From: Phymatolithon calcareum
Taxonomy: Eukaryota; Rhodophyta; Florideophyceae; Hapalidiales
Direction: 5' to 3'
Assembly: GCA_977006965.1 (NCBI GenBank)
Contig: OZ345376.1
Coordinates: forward strand, 1,674,001 to 1,738,000
Length of the DNA: 64,000 nt
Each line of letters starts with the position of its first letter. Position 1 is the stretch's first letter. The notes below the pieces were generated by a model. It saw only the letters and a list, made by a program, of their open reading frames with translations, was not told the DNA's origin and did not search any database. Below, piece after piece: positions 42,505 to 53,546 of this stretch. The position numbers were made by a program, and so were the translations under genes.

Positions 42505-43725
42505 ATCGCCTCCATTAATTCGACCGAAATGCTCAGAGAACAGGAAAAGCTGAAACCGGAATTGTGATGGCTTGATCTTCATGCGTGCACGAACATGCAC
42601 GTAACTGATAGTTGTGCTGCAGTGCTTTTCATTGGCTGTATCGAAGGAGAATGTAGTTTCTACGCCGGAAAAATATTCTATGACATATTTTCTTTATTTC
42701 TGAGATCTTTCATATCTGCTCGCTGTACCCTTCCTGCTATGTAAAGATCTTGTGGAGGCTGCGGGAAAACGCGAAACATGTTGGGGAGCTGCATTTCCCG
42801 CGAACTAACTGTGTGATCACAGAGTAGCATTTTGTTCGCAGAAAAAATTTCAACACGGCTCCCAAATAACATCATCAGCTAATTAATTGGCGCAAATATG
42901 AAGCAATAATCGTCGAAAAGAAGAATGCTGTCATTAGTTCTCTACATATTTCGTTCGACATCAAAAAAACTGTATGATACCAGGGGAATGTGATGGGGGG
43001 AATAACACAAACCGTTTGTCATACTGTTTTCTGAAAATGGATCCATACAATTTCTATGACGCTTTTCACGCAATATGAAAATGTATCATGTATGCATGTT
43101 TCTAATGGGAAAAATAAGGTCTGTTGGCATGAACGCTGAGAAATTGCCAATGTAGCGGTAGTTCTCGTTGCAGGATTAGTCTTTGTGGAGAGAAATAATG
43201 GGAAATAAAGGCATTACCCTGCTTAGTCGAAATGCTTTTGATTATCTAATAAACTCATAATCCAGTCGGCACACGAAGGGGTATCTTTCACAATTAAATT
43301 TATGTAACTTGTCCAGACGGCGTTTCACTATGTAATACTGTACTCAACAACACTGGTGCACGTGATCGAACACGCACTGGAGAACTGGTCCTCAATTCCC
43401 AGCTTGTCGCAGAAAGGCACACTGTCCCTGCTGGACATTACATCGATTTATGCGGATTTCCATGATTGGTTCTGAAGGCGTTTAAAAATTCTAAACTCAA
43501 AAGAGCACTGTCCCGGCAAGATACACGCGCCGAACCCGGCGAGGAAGCTCAGCGACATCCGCGGTGGCCTGTTGGGCCCGCAAAGCTTGGCAACGTTTTG
43601 GTCCCTGATAGATTCCTCAGGAAATTGCAATTTTATTGGCCCCTGTTCACTGTCATAGCGAACAAGAGTTGTGATGTACCATCATGGTACATGAGAGCAA
43701 CCAACTGCGCCCTCAATGATAATTG
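42505..43725. repeat. Segmental duplication, copy 2, left part
   Basis: Matches 22947-23966 of copy 1. Differences: copy 2 lacks 23117-23271 of copy 1 and carries an extra 348 bp at 42981-43328. It is cut at 43725 by the Copia element and resumes at 50302. Confidence 0.9.
42981..43328. mobile_element. 348-bp insertion relative to copy 1
   Basis: Copy 1 reads TGTATGATACTATGTAATAC (about 23574-23593) where copy 2 has this block between GATAC and TATG. It begins CAGGGGAATGTGATGGGGGG and ends GGCGTTTCAC. No inverted repeats or clear target duplication are seen. Its start resembles those at 29267 and 59214. Confidence 0.6.
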
Positions 43726-44348
43726 TGTCGAGAAAACTCTACCAAACGAGGTAGAACAGGTCGGGCACCTCAGGAGGATTATTCCCGGTGCCTCGCTCGC
43801 AGAACCGGCGCGTGGCGGCACAGTGGTAGTGCGGGCCGTACGCGTGAACTGCTTATTGAGCGGGTGGCGCCTCCCAGGCGTACTCAGTTACGGGGGGAGA
43901 CGGTGTGTGAAGTAGGATGTGTGTACTTTTACTTGATTCCGACTTGCCGAGTTTAATGAGATGGGAAACTATTCTAGCTTATATAGTATCCATCTACAGG
44001 GGGGAGCTCGAGACTACTTTGGCTTAGACTGTCGTATATTGCAGACAGTTAACCGCACGCTAATCGAGATGTTTCGGTTCGCAACGTATGCGTGCCGTTA
44101 GGTGCTAGCAATGTAGCGCAAGATTTGCGGATAGTCTCGAGAGCTGTGCTCGGTGTTCTGCACAGCGACCTCTTGTTTCGGTTAGGTCTTCTGTAGGCTA
44201 TTGTCGGTACGCAACCGACAATATTGATTGTCTTCTCGTCTTGAACGTCAATCACGGGTGATCGTTGCTTGACCGTTGACTGGCTCGATGAGGGTGTGCC
44301 AGGCTGCGCACATATAACCGATGGATGAGCAGGATCGAATCTGCGACA
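43726..44348 (-). repeat. 3' LTR of the Copia element
   Basis: Begins TGTCGAG and ends GCGACA on the plus strand, so it has TG..CA termini. It is the same length as the LTR at 49679-50301, and I saw no difference on reading through. On the minus strand TATATAAG (about 43979-43986) is a candidate TATA box. The adjacent CAAAAATAGGGTG on the minus strand is a weak polypurine tract. Confidence 0.95.
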
Positions 44349-44389
44349 CACCCTATTTTTGACGAGAGACAATCGTACTCGCGAGAAAG

Positions 44390-47300
44390 TTATTTCGTTT
44401 TTCGGATGATCCATTGCTCAATTGGGTGAGACAAAGAAGCAGATTCCATGACTTTCAGCAGTTGATGAGGTGCCATTATTTTTGTCATGCAATCGGCGAG
44501 GTTATAACCGGAGCGAATGTAGCCAATGTCAGCAATCTCATGCTTCTCGTATGCTTCACGAAAAGCCGCGACATCGATCATAAGCCGACGCTCCGTAGTT
44601 CTTGAAGCCTTAACGATAACATCAAACAATGACTTACTATCAGTGAACATTTGAATGGGTATTGTTTGCCGAAGTAGGGATTCCAAATCATGCTTGAGCA
44701 TGAACGCGTAATCGAACGCGTCTGCAAACGCATGACACTCGGACGCCATTGCAGAGCGTGTTACACGTTGGCACTTGTAAGATCGGTAGCCGATGATAGA
44801 ACACTGATTGGCGCGGTCGCACAAGGTGATGATAATACCAAGCTGGGAAGAGAGATCGCGATTATTCGCATGACTGGCGTCTGCGTACGCTCGAATATGA
44901 AGAGAATTGCGGTCCAGATTGGGAAACTTGACTTGAACCTTATGGCGCTGTAGGTGACGAATAATCTTGTTCAACTTTCTTGCGTCCTGGTCACCATCGA
45001 AGTCCTTCTCCGTTACTTGAGCGGTCTGCGATACTGCGCACGCGACATCGGGGCGACAGTTGGTGTTCCATGCTAGTTGAGCGCGTTTTGAGCGGAACAC
45101 TTCGAATGTGCATGGTACATATGCCAGAGACAGCTTCTGTATGTACTCATTCATATCTGTCGTGACCAGAGTATTGTCCTTCTTCTGTTCGACCGTCATG
45201 CCAAAAAATTTTGCGATGCCGAACTTTCGCGGTGTGGTGTCAAATCTTTGGCCAGTCCGTTCTGTCCAGCGCTTAAAGTTTTCATCTCCGGTCTGGATAG
45301 TATCGTCGACATACACACCAGACATACCACATAGACGATTGCCAACATGACGGGTGTACAAACTCAAATCGCCATCGGTTGGAATCATTCCGAGTTCCTT
45401 AATGTGGTGTTCGCGGAGCGTGTGGTGCCAACGATCTCCAGAGTCGGCGAGCCCATACAAAGGTTTCATCAGCTTCAGCAGTTGGTTTGGCTTTAGATGA
45501 AACTCTTTCGTGCCTTCCATGTAGACTTCCCGCATCAGTTCGGAAGATGACTGGAGGAAAGCTTGGGCGATGTCTTGTGTCCAAACCTCGAAACCCATAA
45601 TTGAAGCTATTGAAAGCAAAAGACGGACTGATTCCATGCGTAAGTTTGGTGACGCATGTACTAGGCTTAGCTTGTCCCGATCACGGTGGCCTCCGATGAC
45701 GAATCTGGCCTTATAGCGTTCTTCATCCGTGTTTACATCCTTGATGCTTAGTAGTACTCGTCCGCGCAAAACATTTGCTCCTTCTGGGAGCTCATGCCGA
45801 AAGACAATTTTGAAAGTCCCCCTTTCACTTAAACCGGAGAGTTCCTTTTCAATTGCCGTTGCCATTTCTGGGCTTGTTGCTCTTGGATCATTCTTGTCAA
45901 TAATCTCCGTGGCGTACGTTTCAAAAGTATTAGACGGTAGAGCATGGGGTGACACGTAGTCTCTGCGCCAGGGACCAAATGAGTCTGAAATCTCTCGTAC
46001 AGTTTCTTCGCTTTCCTGAAGAGGGCCGGTGTATGGTTTGAGCTGCGAAATTGCGTACAGTTGGAGGATACCGGGTCGTATTTCAATGGACAGCATTCGG
46101 CCATTTTCACTGATCTCTGACACCGGAACCGGATAAGAGTAGCCACGGAGCTCTTCCCTGTAGACGCGGACCAGGTCACCGATTTTGTAAATATGGTCTG
46201 AAGCCTCCGGTACTTTCGATCGCAGAGCACGAGTAATACGGAGGTTATTTGAGATACGAAAATACTCCTCCCGTGCTGTCCGTAGAGCTTCGAACCTCAT
46301 TTTTTGGTTCGGGAGCGTATTAGTGAGACCCACTGGAGCGTACCGTGGCATAATTCCGAAAACGAGAAATGATGGCACCAGACCTTCGGGGCCCAATGTA
46401 TCATTCATGGCCTTAACGGCTGTTTTGAGGATCATGTCTGGACCCATAGTTGGGCATTGAATCTCCACTTTTCTGTAGATATTGCGCAATGGTGCGTGGT
46501 ACCTTTCGCAAATACTAATACCGTTGTGATGCTGCACACCTGAGAATTTTAAGACAACGCCGTTGCCATTCGATAGAGATTCCCACTCGGATGATGTGAA
46601 GCAGGAACCTTGGTCGCAAAAAATCGTATCCGGCATACCAGAATAAACGAGCGCCCAACATCGAAGAAAAGCATCCCAAACAGCTTCGGTGGATACTTGG
46701 GTGAGGAATTCAGCAGCTCCGAAGTGAGTCCCCAGGTCCACGATATGGAGCGCATAGCGGGTACCAATTTTGAAGAGATCCATAGAAAGCTCCCTGTTGA
46801 AGACAATATCATCAATATTCGGGGAGCCGACCTGAAATCGGATCTGTCGACGATTGATTCTAGAGCAGGGATCACAGGATTTTTGAATTTCCTTAAGAAC
46901 GGAAAGGGTGCCGGATGGTAGGTCATCCCTTTTGATGCGCTTGAGTAGTGCGAACAGCTTGTCTGATGATGGATGTCTGTAGTGTCGATGGAGCTTTAGT
47001 AACTCGGCTTTCGTATAGTACGCCTCACTCAGCCAACGTACCCAAAGGTGTCCCATCTCATGCACAATTGGGATCGACCAGTGTGTGTGCTCGAGCTTAT
47101 ACTCACGGATATTGATGTTCAATCCATGCTTGAGGAGAACATCGTAGCCTAGTAGCAGCGGAACATCAGTGTCGACGACATCGGCTTCAAACTCAATACC
47201 ATGCCCGTCTGGCGTTGGTAAGTCTATGTGAATGAGTCCGCGAGAGTCGTGAATTACATTCCCAAACTTGAATCGAAAATGACTTGGTTGCAAGCTTAGA

Positions 47301-47518
47301 GTACTGCCGCATGATGCCATGTATGCGCGAGCTTGTCGTATACCTATGCACGAACGCGAAGCTCCAGTATCAATCACTGCGCCTTCAAATTTGCAAAGTC
47401 TTGCTGGGTTGGAAACCGATTGTGCATTCAGTACTTTCTTGATGCGATTTCGGTTGTACGCTGAGATGGGTTTAGCCCTCGAGCTGACCATTTTGGATCG
47501 GCTCATGCAACTGGTCAC
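44390..47518 (-). CDS. Copia pol polyprotein (PR-IN-RT-RNase H)
   Basis: An open frame of about 1042 codons. Aspartic protease: VIDTGASRSC near residue 50, and LLLGYDVL. Integrase zinc-binding: HRHYRHPSSDKL...CDPC. Integrase core: MDLFKIGTRYALHIVD, IFCDQGSCF and a downstream E in SICERYH. RT: YKARFVIGGHRD, VWTQDIAQAFLQ, and the catalytic YVDDT. RNase H: AYADASHA, MASECHAF, FTDSKSLF, NLADCMTK. The frame overlaps gag by four bases and lies in a different frame. The first in-frame start-like codon is the GTG at 47518, and the first ATG is at 47506. Expression could be by reinitiation or frameshifting; I cannot decide. All catalytic motifs that I can check are present. Confidence 0.95.
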   Translation of the reverse strand: MTSCMSRSKMVSSRAKPISAYNRNRIKKVLNAQSVSNPARLCKFEGAVIDTGASRSCIGIRQARAYMASCGSTLSLQPSHFRFKFGNVIHDSRGLIHIDLPTPDGHGIEFEADVVDTDVPLLLGYDVLLKHGLNINIREYKLEHTHWSIPIVHEMGHLWVRWLSEAYYTKAELLKLHRHYRHPSSDKLFALLKRIKRDDLPSGTLSVLKEIQKSCDPCSRINRRQIRFQVGSPNIDDIVFNRELSMDLFKIGTRYALHIVDLGTHFGAAEFLTQVSTEAVWDAFLRCWALVYSGMPDTIFCDQGSCFTSSEWESLSNGNGVVLKFSGVQHHNGISICERYHAPLRNIYRKVEIQCPTMGPDMILKTAVKAMNDTLGPEGLVPSFLVFGIMPRYAPVGLTNTLPNQKMRFEALRTAREEYFRISNNLRITRALRSKVPEASDHIYKIGDLVRVYREELRGYSYPVPVSEISENGRMLSIEIRPGILQLYAISQLKPYTGPLQESEETVREISDSFGPWRRDYVSPHALPSNTFETYATEIIDKNDPRATSPEMATAIEKELSGLSERGTFKIVFRHELPEGANVLRGRVLLSIKDVNTDEERYKARFVIGGHRDRDKLSLVHASPNLRMESVRLLLSIASIMGFEVWTQDIAQAFLQSSSELMREVYMEGTKEFHLKPNQLLKLMKPLYGLADSGDRWHHTLREHHIKELGMIPTDGDLSLYTRHVGNRLCGMSGVYVDDTIQTGDENFKRWTERTGQRFDTTPRKFGIAKFFGMTVEQKKDNTLVTTDMNEYIQKLSLAYVPCTFEVFRSKRAQLAWNTNCRPDVACAVSQTAQVTEKDFDGDQDARKLNKIIRHLQRHKVQVKFPNLDRNSLHIRAYADASHANNRDLSSQLGIIITLCDRANQCSIIGYRSYKCQRVTRSAMASECHAFADAFDYAFMLKHDLESLLRQTIPIQMFTDSKSLFDVIVKASRTTERRLMIDVAAFREAYEKHEIADIGYIRSGYNLADCMTKIMAPHQLLKVMESASLSHPIEQWIIRKTK

Positions 47519-49536
47519 AAAGCATGGCCGCCCGGAAAATACGTGTCAGGCTGGATGGAAGCTTGCATAGAGTGTGCGAGCTTGTCAGCAAAGTTTGTTG
47601 AAAAAAGCTCTTCATCGGAGCCGTATTGTCCACCATCGGAGTGCGTTTCAGTTGTTCTGTCCGCGATGTTGAACCTGACGTCCACGATGTGGTTATCTGT
47701 TGTGCTTTCTTCACTGGTTTCTGGACCATGATCCACTGTGTCGGAGGTTGCATCTTCCAGCGCAATGGCCAGGCATGCAAGAATTTGAGCTGCCGGTTTC
47801 CCTTGTGTTAATTGCTTGTGTACACCGTCAAGAATACCGCCGCCTTTCTTTCGTCTTGCGATCTCAGCACTGCATTCACGGTGGTACTTGAGGTGTTTGT
47901 TGGAATCACAATCAAAACATCGCATGACCTTTCCTTTCAAGTGGCCATTCTCAACTTTGTTATCACCGCATTTCTTGGAGCGTTTGTGGGGTATACGACC
48001 GAAGCGGCGGTCAGTGAACAATATCTCAAAATCCGTTTGGACATCTGTGGTTGCAGTTGCTTGATAGACATCTCTGGTTTTGAGCGATCCACTGTTTCTG
48101 GAGGAGCGAGTGTTATTGTCCTCGACTTGTGCCGCTGTTAGGATGGATAATGACAGTGAGTCAAAAGAGCTGTTTTTGCTTTCAAGAGATGCCAACTGTG
48201 GAACCTTCGTAAACGCAACGCCCTGAATAGCCATGCGAAGATACTGTAGCAAATGCTTGTCCGCGCGTTCGTCGAGTGGTAGATCATTGGCGAGTTTGAG
48301 GATTTTGTTCGCCGTCCTCGTTACCGCGCGACTATTTCGAGTGTTTCTGGGCCCTTCATCTGGTGCTAACAGCTCGTCTTGTAGTGATACAGATAATAGC
48401 GCGTCCCTTGTTCGCGCATGAGTGACTGCAGAGCTGTAGGTGTTGTGCATCAATTCAGTAAATCCCTTCCATGTTGCGTTTGGAGAGGCATGATACCTTT
48501 CATAGCTCATTAGCGGTCCGGGACCAAGGGACCATTGAATAATGCTCAATAGGGATTCATCATCTGTGATGTCATGTGCCTTGCCCATTTCCTTGAACTT
48601 GTGTAAATGGTTCGCCCAGGACTTGTTGTCAGTACCGGAGAACAATTGACTTTCGTCCCGAAATTTCTTCATGACAGTTTGCAAAAAGACAGTCTTCTGT
48701 CGAGAAGAGGGGAAATTGTCTCTTGCATCCGATGACGTGACGGGGCTTACTTCTTTCCTTTGTGTTTCGGCCGAAGGGCTTGACTCGGGTGGTGCGGGAG
48801 ACTCAGTCTGTTGAGAAACGACGTGGTCTTTCGGAGGACTGCGCCTCTGGCGAAGGGTTTGCGCGGCAGACATCATTTGTTCATGCATCGCTGAAGAACC
48901 TGTAAGTAGTTTGGAATACTCATGGTTGTCCACATTGTCAGTCCGAGTGTGCGCATGAGCTCGTGTGGGCTCATCTTTGACAAGAGGAAAAGTCGCTGTT
49001 TGACTTCTTTGAATGGGAGTTGCAGAAAAAAGTTGTCTTTGAGCCACGGGAGTCTCTGTGGGCGTTTCGATGAAAGGCTCGAAACGTTTGGGGAACGGTG
49101 CGAATTTGTGCATTGCATAAAGTTTGTTGGATTCCTCATAAAGTTTGTCTTGTTCGGCCTTGACATCGTCGGTTACCTTCTCATCTTCATTGGTTGAGTA
49201 TAGCACTTCGGCTGCTTGCAAAGGAAGAGGCACAACGAAGGACAGGGGGACATCAACACCGGCGGTATCTAGGATTTCGAGAAGAAGATCATAAAAACGC
49301 AATCCTTCGCTCTCGATTACTTCATTGTGGAAGAGCAGGCTTGGGCTGAAGTAGCTTGCGACCCTTGCACGGACCGCTTCGCTTGAGTTGGATTCCATGG
49401 AGATGATATCGATCAAAATGTGGTACACGCCCTTGACGAAGCGATCAGACGGAAGTAGGCAGTCGATGCGATTCTGGATTCGGCGCAAAAGCGAGGTCCG
49501 CTTAGCTGGCGTGAAAACAGAGGCTTCTCGCGGCAT
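47515..49536 (-). CDS. Copia gag protein
   Basis: A 673-codon open frame from ATG 49536 to TGA. The middle has the helical capsid-like region KFRDESQLFSGTDNKSWANH ... SLLSIIQWSLGPG. Near residue 545 is a zinc-knuckle-like motif, CFDCDSNKHLKYHREC, with spacing CX2CX4HX6C rather than the usual CX2CX4HX4C. The first 300 residues are long for Copia gag and unrecognised, with a Pro/Ser/Thr-rich linker before the capsid-like part. The stop overlaps the start of the pol frame (GTGA). Gag assembles the virus-like particle; the knuckle binds RNA. Confidence 0.9.
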   Translation of the reverse strand: MPREASVFTPAKRTSLLRRIQNRIDCLLPSDRFVKGVYHILIDIISMESNSSEAVRARVASYFSPSLLFHNEVIESEGLRFYDLLLEILDTAGVDVPLSFVVPLPLQAAEVLYSTNEDEKVTDDVKAEQDKLYEESNKLYAMHKFAPFPKRFEPFIETPTETPVAQRQLFSATPIQRSQTATFPLVKDEPTRAHAHTRTDNVDNHEYSKLLTGSSAMHEQMMSAAQTLRQRRSPPKDHVVSQQTESPAPPESSPSAETQRKEVSPVTSSDARDNFPSSRQKTVFLQTVMKKFRDESQLFSGTDNKSWANHLHKFKEMGKAHDITDDESLLSIIQWSLGPGPLMSYERYHASPNATWKGFTELMHNTYSSAVTHARTRDALLSVSLQDELLAPDEGPRNTRNSRAVTRTANKILKLANDLPLDERADKHLLQYLRMAIQGVAFTKVPQLASLESKNSSFDSLSLSILTAAQVEDNNTRSSRNSGSLKTRDVYQATATTDVQTDFEILFTDRRFGRIPHKRSKKCGDNKVENGHLKGKVMRCFDCDSNKHLKYHRECSAEIARRKKGGGILDGVHKQLTQGKPAAQILACLAIALEDATSDTVDHGPETSEESTTDNHIVDVRFNIADRTTETHSDGGQYGSDEELFSTNFADKLAHSMQASIQPDTYFPGGHAL

Positions 49537-49678
49537 CTTGAGTTATAGTAGCGACTTGACGTAAAGGCAGGGTCAAAAGGAAACGATGAACTTGTCGCTT
49601 GGGAGCAAAAGGTCGGAAGATATGGTTCGGGAAAGATTCGCTTGCAGTTGTTTGGAGAATATCCCGCGTATTTCGAAA

Positions 49679-50301
49679 TGTCGAGAAAACTCTACCAAAC
49701 GAGGTAGAACAGGTCGGGCACCTCAGGAGGATTATTCCCGGTGCCTCGCTCGCAGAACCGGCGCGTGGCGGCACAGTGGTAGTGCGGGCCGTACGCGTGA
49801 ACTGCTTATTGAGCGGGTGGCGCCTCCCAGGCGTACTCAGTTACGGGGGGAGACGGTGTGTGAAGTAGGATGTGTGTACTTTTACTTGATTCCGACTTGC
49901 CGAGTTTAATGAGATGGGAAACTATTCTAGCTTATATAGTATCCATCTACAGGGGGGAGCTCGAGACTACTTTGGCTTAGACTGTCGTATATTGCAGACA
50001 GTTAACCGCACGCTAATCGAGATGTTTCGGTTCGCAACGTATGCGTGCCGTTAGGTGCTAGCAATGTAGCGCAAGATTTGCGGATAGTCTCGAGAGCTGT
50101 GCTCGGTGTTCTGCACAGCGACCTCTTGTTTCGGTTAGGTCTTCTGTAGGCTATTGTCGGTACGCAACCGACAATATTGATTGTCTTCTCGTCTTGAACG
50201 TCAATCACGGGTGATCGTTGCTTGACCGTTGACTGGCTCGATGAGGGTGTGCCAGGCTGCGCACATATAACCGATGGATGAGCAGGATCGAATCTGCGAC
50301 A
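49679..50301 (-). repeat. 5' LTR of the Copia element
   Basis: Same limits and length as the 43726-44348 LTR, ending GCGACA at 50301, followed by target copy AATTG (50302-50306). The minus-strand TATATAAG at about 49932-49939 would drive the element. Between this LTR and gag (49537-49678) lies the leader. Confidence 0.95.
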
Positions 50302-52385
50302 AATTGCGATTACGTGTATGCCAATAAACATTCTGCCCGTGCGTCACGCTCATTGGATTGGAGAACTCTTGTGAATCCTTCCCCAGCCTGGCCGTGTGAA
50401 TTGTGCTCCCTATGTTTCCACATTAAGCCAATCTACAGTTGCGGGGCGTTGCCGTTCGCCGGTTGGACCAAATAAAAGTTGCATGTTCCCGAAGTTCATG
50501 GACATAAAAATTCTTCTCTCGCCGTGCGCAGAAGAATTGCAGAAGTTGCTGAATGAGAGCTCAACATAGGCCCGCGAAACATGTGAAAAGTTCGGTAGCT
50601 TTTGCCTCCAAGAGGGCTAAAGCATTCACACGAACACGTGTTCCTCCTCAACCACTGACACAGAGGCTTTAAAGTTTAATCATCTCCCTCCATGCTCTTG
50701 ATGAATGTATTGCGCGTGGATTCTCTTTTCATCTCTCCTTGGAGAGATGTTGTTCACCGGTTCAGTTCATCGTACTTTGTGAAGCCCATTAGAACCGTTG
50801 CATCTGGGCAGAAGGCGCGGCAATCTCCATCTCGATTAAGTTGTGTGCGGACTGGAATGGCAGAAACAAGACTGGATTTTTTCCGCTCCCACTACAGTAT
50901 ATTGTGAAACGTCAGATACAAAGAGACAAGTTTCTAATGCCGGTATCATATCTAATTGTAGGTGCAGAAAAAACGCAGATTTGGATCGTTGCTTCCATAA
51001 AATTTACGTAAATACAAGAGCAAATTCCTCTGAAAACGGGCGTCCTATCATACTGGAGCGCCGCTTCCAGGGTACAACCTGATCGCAGTAAATTCGGTCG
51101 GGCTTTTTCATCTCCGGCTCTACCACCAGATTGAAACAAGGGTCTGCACAGATTGGAGTGGAGGAACAAATTCGTAGCTGCAGTTTTGACGCTGGAAAGC
51201 TACAAATTTGTTCGGCCACACTGAGAGCGTTTAATCAATTCTACATTCAAGAAAACTGGCAGCCATTGCCACAACAATTCGCGTGGCTTTTGAATGGAGA
51301 AGAGCGAAGCGCATATGGAGGCATTACAGTGTCCGGATGGCGTGGTGAAAGTAGAAGTCGGAGGCGAGCGCGATTGGGTATCTTACGTGAGACCTGGGCG
51401 ATTACTGAGGAGCGTTACCTCGGGGCAGGTCTGCCGAACAAGAGAGAGCAAAATATCTTGAGATGAGCTTAGCGAAGGTTTTCCCGTTTTCTTCGCTAGT
51501 TATTAAGCACATGACAATTCACTGCAAAAGCTTCCACTTCACGCAGGGCGGTGATTCATATGCCATGGAGGAATGCCTCACTTTTACAATCGGGCTGTTG
51601 AAGAAGGTGGCAATGTGACCGCATTGGACAACCTCGCATGGTTGCTGCAAGCTGGCGCAGATGGTGTACCGCCACACCCAGTTCGCGAACTGCGTCAGCC
51701 GGTGCTCCATCTGGACCATTCTGTAGCAACCATGCCGGGTTGTTCAATACGATCACACTGCCACCTACTTCAATAGCCCGGTTGTACAGGTGAACTGCGC
51801 GAACAGGGTTTGCCGCTACACCATCTGCGCCATCTTGAAGGAACCGCTCCAGTTTGACAATTGCGCTGACATTTCCAAGTTCTTAAATGGACCGGTTGTA
51901 CAAGTGAACTGCACAAACCGGGTCCGCTAATAGTCCGTCTCCTCCAAATTGTGCTGGTCTACCTTCCGCGTCCCGGTTTTCTTGTAACAAGGCCTCAACA
52001 CGCTCTTCCATCTTGTTGAACAACAAAAGCAGCAAGCTTTTGTTGCTCATAGTCTGCCATCATTTCCATAACTTCTTCTCCCTTGGCATTCTCGATTTCG
52101 CTTATGTGAATTTCCGCAGCCTCCAGAAGCTTCTTCAAGTTCTGCGTTTCAACGCTTGAAAACACCGTGTACAATGACTTCGTAACGGGAAGACCATGGA
52201 GCACGAGGTTCAACTTCTGCGTCATATGGCATTCATCTTTTGCTCCGAGAAAAGAGGTTTCCATTGGCTCGTAGCCCCAGTAGGTTGTCTTTCGATCACC
52301 CGTCAATAGATTTCGCATTCGGCATTCCGCTTCCCGGTATTCTCGTAACAAGGCCTGAACACGCTCATCCATCTTGTTGTCTATT
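50302..52385. repeat. Segmental duplication, copy 2, right part
   Basis: Resumes the match to copy 1 (about 23966-26271) immediately after the Copia element and runs to the edge of LINE-2 copy A. It includes the 3' part of the GTPase/Sel1 pseudogene. Confidence 0.9.
51556..52385 (-). pseudogene. GTPase/Sel1 pseudogene, 3' part (copy 2), cut by LINE-2
   Basis: The minus strand begins inside the G4 motif (NKMDERVQALLREYREAECR) and continues through the helical region to Sel1-like repeats. The segment NLLTGDRKTTYWGYEP is open here where copy 1 has stops, so copy 2 preserves more of the ancestral frame. The later part has frameshifts similar to copy 1. Its 5' half is not adjacent; it lies at 60091-60541 on the other strand. 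Compared with copy 1, about 100 bp of the Sel1-repeat region are missing near 51776. Confidence 0.75.
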
Positions 52386-52612
52386 CCTAGAACGAGCGGC
52401 ACAAGCCAGTGCGGAAATATCCTCGTGGGCGCCAGAGATGATCCAAAAACTGCGCGCTTGTATCAATAAAGATGACCTCAATGCTTGGTACAAAATTTAC
52501 GCGTCAAGATCACAAAGCCCTGGACCTCCGACAAGCCCAGGCCGGGACGATACAAGACGTTCTGGAACAGAGAGCTCGATCAATTAGCCAAGAAAAGAAC
52601 AAGGATTTACAA

Positions 52613-53409
52613 GGATGCGTTGGTAAACAAGGAAGGAGAGAGGGCCTGACCGGACCGAACGGACCACAAGCGACAAAGGACAAGATTCCGGCTCGGGCGC
52701 CCGTGCCCGCGCCGGCGCAAGTGGCCGCAGCAGTAATGCTGCGCAACGCGATTCTTCTGACGGTAATTCCGTTGGAAATGGCTGGCGCTATCGAGAACGC
52801 GCTCGCCTGGGACTCGGCAAATCGAGAACTTGCCATGCTCGAAATGCCAGACCCAACCCCGCCGTCGCTGGATTTCCAAGAAATCTTGCGAATTTAAGCG
52901 GATTTGATACAGGCCGGTTATGATAACCGGTCCGGCTACCCGTGCACCTGTGCGTCACAGGAAGGAGCCAAGAGTTCAGTCAGGAATTTTTCCCCGCTAC
53001 ATTGCAGGGTTTTTTGAAATGACAAGAGCTGTGCTCCGGCCTCCCCAGGGGAGAAGACTATCGCCTTCTGGTAGTATGGTAGTACATGGATTCCGCCCTG
53101 TGTGGTTTGCCGCAACGCTCAAGGAAGCTGGGAGAGAAGACAGAAGGAAATGAAAGAAGGCAGAGAGATGATTAGCTACCGTGAACGTCCTAAATGGTTT
53201 CCAACCCGGGCATCCCTTTGAAGGACGGCGAATGAAGATTGGCTCCGTAGCGATATGGATGTTAAGCTGGACCATGGTCTGCACCTTGTGCAGCTTGGAC
53301 AGCTTTTGTGACATCAAGTACCACTCGTATCTGTTAAGGTCTACTAGAGCCGTAAGGATGCGGAGTTGTTCCATCAGCTTCGAGAAATCCCGCAGTAAAG
53401 AAAGAAAGA
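52613..53409 (+). mobile_element. 797-bp retroposed insert with GAAA tail in LINE-2 copy A
   Basis: Flanked by the 12-bp duplication AAGGATTTACAA (52601-52612 and 53410-53421). Copy B shows the unoccupied site near 63427-63440. The tail AGTAAAGAAAGAAAGAA is like that of LINE-1. The GC-rich first half (52620-52900) encodes an Ala/Pro-rich frame ending in an in-frame stop. No RT motif is seen, so it may be a LINE-1-mobilised non-autonomous element or a truncated 3' end of a relative. Confidence 0.8.
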
Positions 53410-53546
53410 AAGGATTTACAAAAGAGTACAAGCATGGGTCTCCAAGCAGACAAATCTGAGCTGAAAAAAGTCAAAGCGCTGATCCAGAAAAAGGTACGGA
53501 AATCGAAGGAGGACCAATTTGAAAATATATAGAAGGAATCGAGAAG

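Larger units (their letters stand above)
43726..50301 (-). mobile_element. Complete Copia-type LTR retrotransposon
   Basis: The element is 6576 bp and transcribed on the minus strand. It is flanked by the 5-bp target duplication AATTG (43721-43725 and 50302-50306). The uninterrupted target is visible in segmental copy 1 near 23960-23975. The LTRs are each 623 bp. Gag precedes pol, and pol has the Copia order protease-integrase-RT-RNase H. The identical-looking LTRs and open frames mean recent insertion and possible activity. No tRNA primer-binding site of the usual TGG type is seen next to the 5' LTR (49678 downwards). Confidence 0.95.
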
